Assembly (NCBI GenBank): GCA_024401695.1 | Contig: JAKSKN010000019.1 | Coordinates: forward strand, 1-38,156 | Direction of reading: 5' to 3' | Origin: Bacteroidales bacterium | GTDB taxonomy: Bacteria; Bacteroidota; Bacteroidia; Bacteroidales; UBA932 | DNA length: 38,156 bases | Part shown: positions 23,898 to 31,520 of the stretch, piece by piece | How positions within the stretch are numbered: the first letter of the stretch is position 1 | Layout of the letters: every line of letters begins with the position of its first letter | Notes under the pieces: generated by a model | Database searches by the model: none | What the model was told of the DNA's origin: nothing | Seen by the model: only the letters and a program-made list of their open reading frames with translations | Position numbers and translations under genes: made by a program

Positions 23898-24860
23898 ATG
23901 GCAAAGAATCCATACGGCTATCCTGAATTTATCAAGTCCACAGGGTATGGCACAGGCGCGGGGCTGAAAGGCTGGAACTGCTACCACGACTTCCATCCGT
24001 TCATTCCCGGTGTGGATACGCCGAACTACACGGAAGAAGAAGTCGCGCAGATGAATGCTGAGGAAAACATCAAGCGCAAGTTCGGTGACAAGGAATACAC
24101 CGCCTACGAAGCGACACAGCGTCAGCGCGAGCTGGAACGCGTCATGCGCAAGTACGGCGAGGAAACGCACCTGCTGGAGCTTGGCGGCGCGGATGATGAC
24201 ACGGTGCTTGCGACAAAGGTGCGGTATCAGACAGCATCACAGGAGTATGCAGCGTTCTCGAAGGCGATGGGCTTGCCGCAGCAGCGAGAGCGCATCCGAA
24301 ACGGGATGGAGAGCCTTGCACAGTATGCCGATACCGCTCAGAAACCACTTGACTTTTCTGTGGAAAGTGGTATAATAGGAGCAGAGGATGTGAAACCAAT
24401 GATTCAAGCGATTGAACAGCCGATAGAACAACGGCATACCGGAAAAGGAAATCCCAATGCAATCATAACATTTGATGTTCCGTTGAATAATCGGCAGATG
24501 AAATTGCTTGACAGACTGCCTGATTTTGACAGCCGTGTGACAGTTGGAAAAGATGAAGTCAATATGGCTGATTTATCAGCGTTGACCGCAAAAACTGGTC
24601 ATGAATTTGCGCTGTTTACAAAAGGAAATGAACGACTTGTAATACGAGGAAATGCCGTCAGTGTGCGGATTGATGTTGAACAAGCAAAAATGCTTGCACA
24701 AGCCGGTTATCGTTGGAGCGGTCACACACATCCCGGAGACAATTTGAATTGTCTTATGGCTTCTGCCGGTGATAAATTGGTTTTGGAACAGTTTCCTCAA
24801 AATAACAGCGTCATTTATAATTCAAAAGGAATTTTTGCAACATTCGGAAAGGAGGAGTAA
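23898..24860 (+). CDS. Minor capsid protein back half fused to a second toxin-like domain
   Basis: 320 residues; ATG 23898 follows GGGGTGATGCT. Residues 1-140 (NPYGYPEFIKSTGYGTGAGL, NCYHDFHPF, YEATQRQRELERVMRKYG) match the latter part of Phage_min_cap2, which is missing from the gene at 17164. Residues 151-161 (LDFSVESGIIG) repeat the linker of that gene. Residues about 165-320 are an AT-rich domain with HTHP (H276, H278) followed by SxxD (S289, D292), resembling the JAMM metallopeptidase pattern but with 10 instead of the usual 7 residues between H and S. It may be an isopeptidase-like effector or a nuclease; function unproven. Confidence 0.75.
   Translation: MAKNPYGYPEFIKSTGYGTGAGLKGWNCYHDFHPFIPGVDTPNYTEEEVAQMNAEENIKRKFGDKEYTAYEATQRQRELERVMRKYGEETHLLELGGADDDTVLATKVRYQTASQEYAAFSKAMGLPQQRERIRNGMESLAQYADTAQKPLDFSVESGIIGAEDVKPMIQAIEQPIEQRHTGKGNPNAIITFDVPLNNRQMKLLDRLPDFDSRVTVGKDEVNMADLSALTAKTGHEFALFTKGNERLVIRGNAVSVRIDVEQAKMLAQAGYRWSGHTHPGDNLNCLMASAGDKLVLEQFPQNNSVIYNSKGIFATFGKEE
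24349..24376 (+). promoter_or_regulatory. Promoter embedded in the second capsid/toxin fusion point (cassette 2)
   Basis: TTGACT (24349-24354), 16-base spacer, TATAAT (24371-24376), extended -10 TG. The spacer ends in GAAAGTGG, as in cassette 1. Transcription from about 24383 would include the toxin-like domain and three small genes to the terminator at 25630. An in-frame ATG at 24399, with GAGG about 11 bases upstream, might allow translation of a free toxin domain. Confidence 0.7.
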
Positions 24861-24862
24861 TC

Positions 24863-25120
24863 ATGTGTAAATTGTTTGAAGATTGGTCTGGTGATATTCG
24901 CAAATATTGTCAGCAGAATGGTCTCAGTTTTGAAAAAGCTGAGAAACTTTCGCAATGCTGGGGCAGTAATTTCCTTGCATTGCAATTCTATAATCCTGAT
25001 GATGCAAAAGACGGTTTGATGAATGAAACTCCGATGCCGCTTGTTCTTTTGATTACAAAAACAGATAACGGCTTGGTATTTCAGCAGACAGAGCATACAA
25101 AAACTTATCTTGCGTCATAA
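24863..25120 (+). CDS. Candidate immunity protein 1 of cassette 2
   Basis: 85 residues, ATG 24863 just after the fusion gene stop, with AAAGGAGGAG upstream. No family recognised. It starts MCKLFEDWSGDIRKYCQQNG and is mixed alpha/beta, AT-rich like the domain before it. Being the first gene after the toxin-like domain, it is the best immunity candidate. Confidence 0.55.
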   Translation: MCKLFEDWSGDIRKYCQQNGLSFEKAEKLSQCWGSNFLALQFYNPDDAKDGLMNETPMPLVLLITKTDNGLVFQQTEHTKTYLAS

Positions 25121-25130
25121 GGTGATTTGA

Positions 25131-25280
25131 ATGGCTAAAAAAGAGTATTTTATTGATGACAGGGTTCAGATTCCGAGTGACATTCAAGAAATGTCAAAAG
25201 AAGAACGAATGAAAGAAATCGCTCGTTTGGAAGCGAAAGCAGCCTCTGAGAAAAAACGTATCGTTGAAAACCGCCTGTAA
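25131..25280 (+). CDS. Small charged protein of cassette 2
   Basis: 49 residues from ATG 25131 behind AAGGTGATT. Pattern KKEYFIDDRVQIPSDI, then a charged helix (MSKEERMKEIARLEAKAA). Small proteins of this type recur beside toxin cassettes in Firmicute prophages, to my recollection; role unknown. Confidence 0.55.
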   Translation: MAKKEYFIDDRVQIPSDIQEMSKEERMKEIARLEAKAASEKKRIVENRL

Positions 25281-25306
25281 CAAGATGAGGCTACAGGTGA
25301 TTAGAA

Positions 25307-25642
25307 ATGATAGAAAATCCGTATAATTGGTATTTAGAATGCGGAAAGTACGCTATTGAAAACAAGCACTCGATGGACTATGGGCTGTTCTTTCGTATAG
25401 AAGAAAATGCACCAGAAAATGTAAAAAAAAGTTATAGAAAATATCTCGACATATGTATAAAGCCTTTTATTTCTATGGGGCTTCATATGATAGAAGACAA
25501 TCATATTGTTGACTTCGTAAGAACAGACAATCCGATTGAGCAGGAACAGATTGAATTGTTTCAGTATCTTGTGGATATTGGCTACATTGACAATAGCGTT
25601 TTTTTGCCAAAAGTCATAACAGGTGACAAACCGTCTGAGTAA
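25307..25642 (+). CDS. Candidate immunity protein 2 of cassette 2
   Basis: 111 residues, acidic and helical (YNWYLECGKYAIENKHSMDY, then KSYRKYLDICIKPFISMG). AGGTG precedes ATG 25307. Its TAA stop lies within the loop of the terminator hairpin, so gene and terminator travelled together. Likely an immunity or accessory protein; no family recognised. Confidence 0.55.
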   Translation: MIENPYNWYLECGKYAIENKHSMDYGLFFRIEENAPENVKKSYRKYLDICIKPFISMGLHMIEDNHIVDFVRTDNPIEQEQIELFQYLVDIGYIDNSVFLPKVITGDKPSE

Positions 25643-25657
25643 TCAGGCGGTTTTCTT
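25630..25657 (+). terminator. Terminator of cassette 2
   Basis: ACCGTCTGA and TCAGGCGGT form a 9-base-pair stem with GTAA loop, followed by TTTTCTT. The stem is the same as that closing cassette 1, and the downstream bases TATTCCAGAATC resemble TTTTACCAGAATC there. Confidence 0.85.
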
Positions 25658-25666
25658 ATTCCAGAA

Positions 25667-25728
25667 TCGAGTATTCGAGTGATTTGAGTGAAAAACCTAT
25701 TGACATTCGAGTGATTCGAGTTCATATG
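25667..25728 (+). repeat. Short TTCGAGT repeats with a weak promoter before the tape measure gene
   Basis: TCGAGT or a one-base variant occurs at 667-672, 674-680, 683-689 (TTTGAGT), 706-712 and 715-721 (after 25000). Two copies lie in the spacer of a promoter-like TTGACA (25700-25705) with a poor CATATG -10 at 17 bases. It may be a regulated promoter whose short transcript ends at the terminator 25796-25821. Confidence 0.4.
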
Positions 25729-25795
25729 TGGTAAGGACATTCATGTCAGTACCACAAGTCAAATACAAGTCCGATACAAGTGAAATACATTGACA

Positions 25796-25821
25796 AGCAC
25801 TCTGAAAAGGGTGCTTTTTTC
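25796..25821 (+). terminator. Terminator just upstream of the tape measure gene
   Basis: AGCACTC and GGGTGCT pair over 7 bases (one G-T) with a TGAAAA loop, then TTTTTT. It ends 10 bases before the ribosome site of the tape measure gene. Confidence 0.75.
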
Positions 25822-25842
25822 ATGCCATTTGGAGGTGGTAAA

Positions 25843-28800
25843 GTGGCAGGAGGATATGACGGCTCTCTGCGATTCAATACAAAAATTGACGCAGATACTT
25901 TCATGCAATCAATCGGAAGTCTTGAAAAAGCACTGACGTCCCTGGAGCGGACAGTCGGAAAAATGACCACTGCTCTGACAGGCAGCTTTGACACCGTCGG
26001 CGCATCCGCAGAGCAGGCAGCAGATCAGGTCAAGACAGCATTTCATAAACCGATTGGTTTTGAGGTGGAGACTGCGGATTTTCATGGTGCATATGATACT
26101 GCTGCGGAGAAAATCAAGTCGAAATTGGAATCTCTCCGACAGAAGCTCAGTTCGCTTGGCGACAAAATGCGCAAGCCGTCTGAAGGAATCGGAGCGAAAA
26201 TCGGCAATGGCATCAGCCGAGGTATTGAACAGACAAATCCACTGAACAGCCTGCGTTCTATGCTGAAACGTGCAGCGGGTCTTGTTGCATCATATTTCGG
26301 CATTCGCGCACTGGTAACGTTCGGAAAGCAGTCAGTCACGCTCGCATCGGATATTGATGAAGTGCAGAATGTTGTAGATACCGCATTTGGTGAGATGTCC
26401 TACAAAATGGAGGATTTCGCCGCGACATCGGTCAAACAGTTTGGCATCAGTCGCCTGACTGCAAAGCAAACAGGCAGCACGTTCATGGCAATGGCGCACG
26501 GTATGGGCGTTGCATCCGATGCGGCAAGTGACATGGCGGTTTCTCTGACAGGACTATCTGCCGATTTTGCATCATTCTATAATGTCGAGCAGGACGTTGC
26601 AGCAACCGCGCTGAACAGCGTATTCACGGGTGAAACAGAAACGCTGAAAAAGTTCGGTATTGTCATGACGGAAGCGAATCTGCAACAGTTTGCCTTGAAT
26701 AAAGGAATCAAAAAGAGCGTCAGTGCGATGACGCAGGCTGAAAAGGTTCAGCTCCGTTATGCGTATGTTATGAACCAGGGCAGCCTTGCCATCGGTGATT
26801 TTGCAAAGACATCAGGCGGATGGGCAAACCAAGTACGCATTATGCAGGAGCAGTGGAAGGAGTTTTCATCGCAGGTCGGTGTGATTCTGAAAAACGTTTT
26901 TCTTCCGATTGTACGGCGCATCAATGCAGCACTTTCAAGCCTGATTGTCAAAACGCAGGGTGCGATCGAGCGGTTCTCTGATCTGTTTGGTTGGGAAACG
27001 GATGCTGGCAGCGCGTCCACTGCACTGTATACGGTTTCTGACGGCTATGACGACATTACAGATGCCGCAAATGATGCAGCGTCTGCTATGGACAAAACTC
27101 TGTCAAGCTATGATGAGATCCACAAACTGGGGGATAGTACAGCATCTGCGGCACTTGCTTCAGGTGTCGGAGCAGCAGCTTCTGTCATCAATCCGTATGC
27201 GGAGGAAAACGGAGAAAATGTTGACGCATCTTCTCAGCTTTCGGCATCGTGGAAGAAAAAAGGAAAGCAGACGATTGATGAGATCCTTGCATCATGGGAG
27301 AAAGTCAAAGGGCTTGTTTCTGCGGTCAAACAGAGCTTTTCAACGGTATTCGAAAACGGAACGGCACAAACCACTCTGAATCTGATGCTGGCACTTCTCA
27401 GGAACATCATTGGAACTGTCGGGAATCTGGCAGAAGCATTCAGGAATGCATGGAAGGAAAACGATTCCGGCACAAAGATATTGCAGACGCTCTGGAATAT
27501 TCTGAACGATATTCTATTGCTTGCGGTAAAACTTGCCGAGAGCATGAAGGACTGGGCAGGCAATACGGATTTCTCGCCGCTTTTGAGTGCGTTTGCAAAG
27601 CTGCTGGAATCCATCGAAAGAATCACAGGCAGTGCAAGCGATGACTTACAATGGTTGATGGACAACATTCTCAAACCGCTTGCAACATGGACGTTTGAAA
27701 CAGCACTTCCGCTCGTGATCGAGGACATCGGTGCCGCTCTGGATGCGCTGAACGCGATCTGGCAGGCGATCAAGCCGTTTGTATACGATATCATGTGGGA
27801 GAAATTCCTGAAGCCGATTGCTGCATGGACTGCCGACAAAGCAGAAAGAGCCTTGCGCGCCATCGGTGCTGCACTGAAATACATCGCAGAAAATTTCGGA
27901 GAGGATGACGCAGTCGTACTGGAAACGGCAGGCACCGCGATCATCGGTCTGATCGCAGCGGTCAAGGGATATCAGGCGATCCAGAGCGGTGTCAGTGCGA
28001 TTTCCGCATTATGGTCAACGCTGAGTGCGAGTGCAACGCTTTCCGGCGGAACGGTCGGTGCAGCCATTCTGGCATTTTTTTCGGCATACGAGGGCATGAG
28101 TGCGTTCATGGATAAAAAAGTCTATGACGGAAAAGATGCGGTTGACTGGTGGGCAGGATTCTGGGATGCAGGCTTTGTTGACAACTGGAAAGCAGGCACG
28201 GAAATTGATGATGCAATCGCGGATTTTGCGGATGACGTTGCTGTCGGATACGGTGTCATCGGAGACAGCCTGTCTGATTTCGGAGAGAAAATCAAGCTGG
28301 ACTGGGAGTACGTCATCGGTGAGATCGGCGCACTCTGGGACGGATACATTGAGGACTGGGGCTTAGGCTGGGAGACCATCAAGCAGAGTGCCTCTGACGG
28401 TTGGGAGAATACCAAAACGACCCTGAGCAGCGGTTGGGAAACGGTCACAGGCAAGGTTGATGATTGGAAAGACAACTGGCTGACTGGTGCAAAAGACATC
28501 AAGGAAAATGCGTCACAAAAATGGTCTGAACTGAAAGAGAATCTCGGTGACGGTTGGAGTACTATCAAGGAGAGCGTGTCTGATTGGCATGATCATTGGG
28601 GAACCAAGCTGGAGGAAGTCAAAAAGAATGCCGGCGAAAAGTGGAGCGACATCAAGGAAACCATGAAAGGCGGATGGCCTGCGGTCAAGGAAAAAGTGAC
28701 CGACTGGAAAAACCATTGGGATACCAAATGCGGCGAAATATGGAACACAGTCAGCAGCAAGTGGGACAACATCAAATCAACGCTTCAGGATTCAGAGGCA

Positions 28801-29379
28801 TGGCAGAAGATCAGTGGAAAGCTGTCTGAATGGCAGAAAAACTGGGGAACAGGCTTTGATGCTATCAAGGAAAAAGCGGGGAGTTTCAAGGATGATATTG
28901 TCAAGGTCTTTGAGAAAATCTGGGGCGGTGAATCAGGAAGCGGCGGAATCAAGGGTGTGGTCAATAATCTGCTTGGTGGACTGGAGAGTATGTTCAACTG
29001 GATTATTAACAGAATCAATGCGTTGATTGATGAAGCAAACAAAATTGATGGATTTTCCGTCTTTGGGCGTCGTATTTTTGATATTGAAATCCCAGAGCTG
29101 AAAACATTTTCCATGCCACGCCTTGCAACCGGTACGGTCGTCCCTGCCAATTACGGAGAATTTGCGGCAATCCTCGGCGACAACAAGCGCGAGCCGGAGG
29201 TCGTTTCCCCGATCTCCGCGATCAAGGCAGCAGTGCAGGAGGCTCTTGATGAGCGAGGCAGCGTCAATGACAAACCAATCGTCATTCAGCTTGTGGCAGA
29301 CGGCAAAAAGCTGGCAGAAGTCATTGCGCGGTATAACGCAAACAGGGGAAGAATCACGAACGGAGGTGCAGGTGTATGA
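25843..29379 (+). CDS. Tail tape measure protein
   Basis: 1178 residues from GTG 25843, chosen because GGAGGTGG lies 4 bases upstream and the protein then begins AGGYDGSLRFNTKID; in-frame ATG 25822 lacks a site. The N-terminal region has the tape-measure domain (VVDTAFGEMSYKMEDFAA, then MAHGMGVASDAASDMAVSL). Residues about 840-1010 contain Trp-rich repeats of roughly 30 residues. The C-terminal region has the AANYGEFA/AAILGD-type end. It sets tail length and passes into the cell during DNA injection. It ends in an ATGA overlap. Confidence 0.93.
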   Translation: MAGGYDGSLRFNTKIDADTFMQSIGSLEKALTSLERTVGKMTTALTGSFDTVGASAEQAADQVKTAFHKPIGFEVETADFHGAYDTAAEKIKSKLESLRQKLSSLGDKMRKPSEGIGAKIGNGISRGIEQTNPLNSLRSMLKRAAGLVASYFGIRALVTFGKQSVTLASDIDEVQNVVDTAFGEMSYKMEDFAATSVKQFGISRLTAKQTGSTFMAMAHGMGVASDAASDMAVSLTGLSADFASFYNVEQDVAATALNSVFTGETETLKKFGIVMTEANLQQFALNKGIKKSVSAMTQAEKVQLRYAYVMNQGSLAIGDFAKTSGGWANQVRIMQEQWKEFSSQVGVILKNVFLPIVRRINAALSSLIVKTQGAIERFSDLFGWETDAGSASTALYTVSDGYDDITDAANDAASAMDKTLSSYDEIHKLGDSTASAALASGVGAAASVINPYAEENGENVDASSQLSASWKKKGKQTIDEILASWEKVKGLVSAVKQSFSTVFENGTAQTTLNLMLALLRNIIGTVGNLAEAFRNAWKENDSGTKILQTLWNILNDILLLAVKLAESMKDWAGNTDFSPLLSAFAKLLESIERITGSASDDLQWLMDNILKPLATWTFETALPLVIEDIGAALDALNAIWQAIKPFVYDIMWEKFLKPIAAWTADKAERALRAIGAALKYIAENFGEDDAVVLETAGTAIIGLIAAVKGYQAIQSGVSAISALWSTLSASATLSGGTVGAAILAFFSAYEGMSAFMDKKVYDGKDAVDWWAGFWDAGFVDNWKAGTEIDDAIADFADDVAVGYGVIGDSLSDFGEKIKLDWEYVIGEIGALWDGYIEDWGLGWETIKQSASDGWENTKTTLSSGWETVTGKVDDWKDNWLTGAKDIKENASQKWSELKENLGDGWSTIKESVSDWHDHWGTKLEEVKKNAGEKWSDIKETMKGGWPAVKEKVTDWKNHWDTKCGEIWNTVSSKWDNIKSTLQDSEAWQKISGKLSEWQKNWGTGFDAIKEKAGSFKDDIVKVFEKIWGGESGSGGIKGVVNNLLGGLESMFNWIINRINALIDEANKIDGFSVFGRRIFDIEIPELKTFSMPRLATGTVVPANYGEFAAILGDNKREPEVVSPISAIKAAVQEALDERGSVNDKPIVIQLVADGKKLAEVIARYNANRGRITNGGAGV

Positions 29380-29738
29380 GCTTGCCAAGCTATTTCTGGA
29401 AAGTCAACGGTGTTGTGATGCCAACGCCTGATTCTTGTCCTATTACGGAATATGATCTGGACAGCGGCGATACAGGGCGTCCCGAATCCGGTGTACTGCA
29501 CCGCGAGCGTGTCCGCAGCAATGTCGGGAATTACGATATGGCGTTCACAAAGTTGTCCGTTGAGGAAGCTGAGACCATTCGGGAAGCAATTGCGCCTGCA
29601 TCTATTGAGGTGCAGGTGTGGTTCCTCGGACGTTATGTCACACGCACGATGTACGCAGGTGACAGGTCATTTGAATTGGTCACCACATCGGACGGCAAGC
29701 AGTACTATAATCTGACATTCACATTATCCGAATATTGA
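29376..29738 (+). CDS. Tail protein, probably distal tail-associated
   Basis: 120 residues. A beta-rich protein (YFWKVNGVVMPTPDSCPI, then YNLTFTLSEY) that directly follows the tape measure gene. In clostridial siphoviruses a small protein of this type occupies the distal-tail slot. Family call rests on order and length. Confidence 0.6.
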   Translation: MSLPSYFWKVNGVVMPTPDSCPITEYDLDSGDTGRPESGVLHRERVRSNVGNYDMAFTKLSVEEAETIREAIAPASIEVQVWFLGRYVTRTMYAGDRSFELVTTSDGKQYYNLTFTLSEY

Positions 29739-29754
29739 TGTGAGGTGGAAAACT

Positions 29755-29919
29755 ATGGAAAATACACCGCTGATTACCTGGCTGAAAGAGCAGATGGATG
29801 AATATGCACAGGATTCCATGCAAACTGTAGTCAAGGCAATACCTGTTTTGACGGCTTCTTTTATATCTGAAATTGGTCATTGTTCGGAACCGCAGCCAAT
29901 TGAGGAGGTGAGTGCATGA
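29755..29919 (+). CDS. Small phage tail-region protein
   Basis: 54 residues, ATG 29755 behind GAGGTGG; ends in an ATGA overlap with the baseplate gene. Starts MENTPLITWLKEQMDEYAQD and has a hydrophobic patch. Function unknown. Confidence 0.55.
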   Translation: MENTPLITWLKEQMDEYAQDSMQTVVKAIPVLTASFISEIGHCSEPQPIEEVSA

Positions 29920-31520
29920 ACGGAAATTTCGGTGGCGGCACAGGGATACGTCTTGACCCGTATCTTGTGGAGGATTGGGCAGATTTTGCAGAGATCCGTG
30001 ACGGCAGCTATTATGCATTGCCGATGCATATGAAAGGCGTCAATGGAAGCTGGAAACCGCCTGACCCTCAGGATATGCCGTCAGAGCAGTCAATCGGAAA
30101 CCTGTTCTACCGTGTTGCAAACGGTGATGCTGTACCGTTCTGTATCCCGCGGAATGCGTTTCCAAGCCTGCACGATACAGGGGATGCTGCATATCCTTAC
30201 ATCATTTTCTGGGGCGATTTCCCGACACAGGATTACAAAGATGCTGCTGCATCCGTATCGAGAAAATCCAAGGTCACGGGTATTCTGAAACCACTCAGCG
30301 GAGAAGAAGTCCGGATCACCGATGATATGATCGCTGCGGACAGCCTGCAAATCTCATCTTCGATGTTATCATCGGATGTACTGATCCCCGGGGGCGTTCC
30401 GTCTGCGGAATTGCAAGTATCCTTGCTGCTTTCGGATTATGATTTTTCCGATGTCGATTTGTACGGCGCAGAACTTTCTCTCAGCTACTGGCTTCTGATT
30501 TCCGACAATCAGTGGTATGAAGTGCCACTCGGAACATATATTGCCGGCATTACGGAAAACAACAGCGAATACGGAATGGTTCTAACCGGATATGACCGTA
30601 TGAGCAGGATGAATGGTATCAAGATCTCAGAAATGGGATTTGAGGAAGAAACAACATATACGCCGTTTGAAGCCGTAAAGATGTGCGCAGATGCTGCGGA
30701 TATTCAGTTTTGCATGATAGCAGACGATTTTTCTGCATTTCCGAACGGAAATCTTCGTTTCCGTCTGTACGATCTCAACGGAAGTGTGGAAACCGCCAGA
30801 GATCTGATGATGCACATGATGCAGGTGATCGGGTGCTTTGCGTATGTGGACAGGTGGTGTGTGCTTCGTATTGTACCGCTTGCTGTGCGTGAGCCTGTAC
30901 GGGAGTTCCAGACACAAATGCGTATGCATAGCAGCTTTTCCGCTGCCAAATACGCATTGCAGGAGCTTTCACAGACCGTCACATACTATGAAGGCGCAAC
31001 GAGTTCTATTCAGAATATCTCATTTGAAACGCTGTCAATCGGTGTAAAAGCAGAGCTGCCGAGCAATCCGCTCTGGCAGACGCTTGTACCGACAGGCGGG
31101 AATCTCAGAAGTGCAGTTGCACTTGCAGTGAACCATTTGTGTGACGCGCTGGATCCGCTGCGGTTCAAGCCTTGCGAGTGCGGCGTGTATGGCGATCCTG
31201 CGCTGAATCTTTTCGATTTTGTGACCTATACAGGAGGAAAAGCGCAGAGCGGTATCACATCGCCGATCACAGCATATGTCTGGAAGTATCACGGAGAACA
31301 CCTGCTGACTGCAAACGGTGCGCAGGCAATCGCAGCTGTTTCCAAAACGCAGGCAGAAAAAGCAGCGTATGCGGACAAGCAGGGCATGATTGATACGGAT
31401 ACAAACCTGTGGCGAACTGCGAATCTGAAGCTGATCCAGACCGGCTACATCGGAATGCAGGGATTTCCGTATGATACACTGGAATATTATACCAACGGAG
31501 AAATCGGGAGGGAAGCATAA
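29916..31520 (+). CDS. Baseplate / tail endopeptidase-like structural protein
   Basis: 534 residues, behind TTGAGGAGG. Begins with GTGIRLDPYLVEDWADFAEI, a module common on phage surface proteins, followed by a hub-like region (SELQVSLLLSDYDFSDV, LGTYIAGITENNSEY, VLTGYDRMSRMNGI, MMHMMQVIGCFAYVDRWC). This is the usual baseplate or tail-tip protein upstream of the receptor-binding fibre. No protease motif is visible, so a structural role is preferred. Confidence 0.7.
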   Translation: MNGNFGGGTGIRLDPYLVEDWADFAEIRDGSYYALPMHMKGVNGSWKPPDPQDMPSEQSIGNLFYRVANGDAVPFCIPRNAFPSLHDTGDAAYPYIIFWGDFPTQDYKDAAASVSRKSKVTGILKPLSGEEVRITDDMIAADSLQISSSMLSSDVLIPGGVPSAELQVSLLLSDYDFSDVDLYGAELSLSYWLLISDNQWYEVPLGTYIAGITENNSEYGMVLTGYDRMSRMNGIKISEMGFEEETTYTPFEAVKMCADAADIQFCMIADDFSAFPNGNLRFRLYDLNGSVETARDLMMHMMQVIGCFAYVDRWCVLRIVPLAVREPVREFQTQMRMHSSFSAAKYALQELSQTVTYYEGATSSIQNISFETLSIGVKAELPSNPLWQTLVPTGGNLRSAVALAVNHLCDALDPLRFKPCECGVYGDPALNLFDFVTYTGGKAQSGITSPITAYVWKYHGEHLLTANGAQAIAAVSKTQAEKAAYADKQGMIDTDTNLWRTANLKLIQTGYIGMQGFPYDTLEYYTNGEIGREA

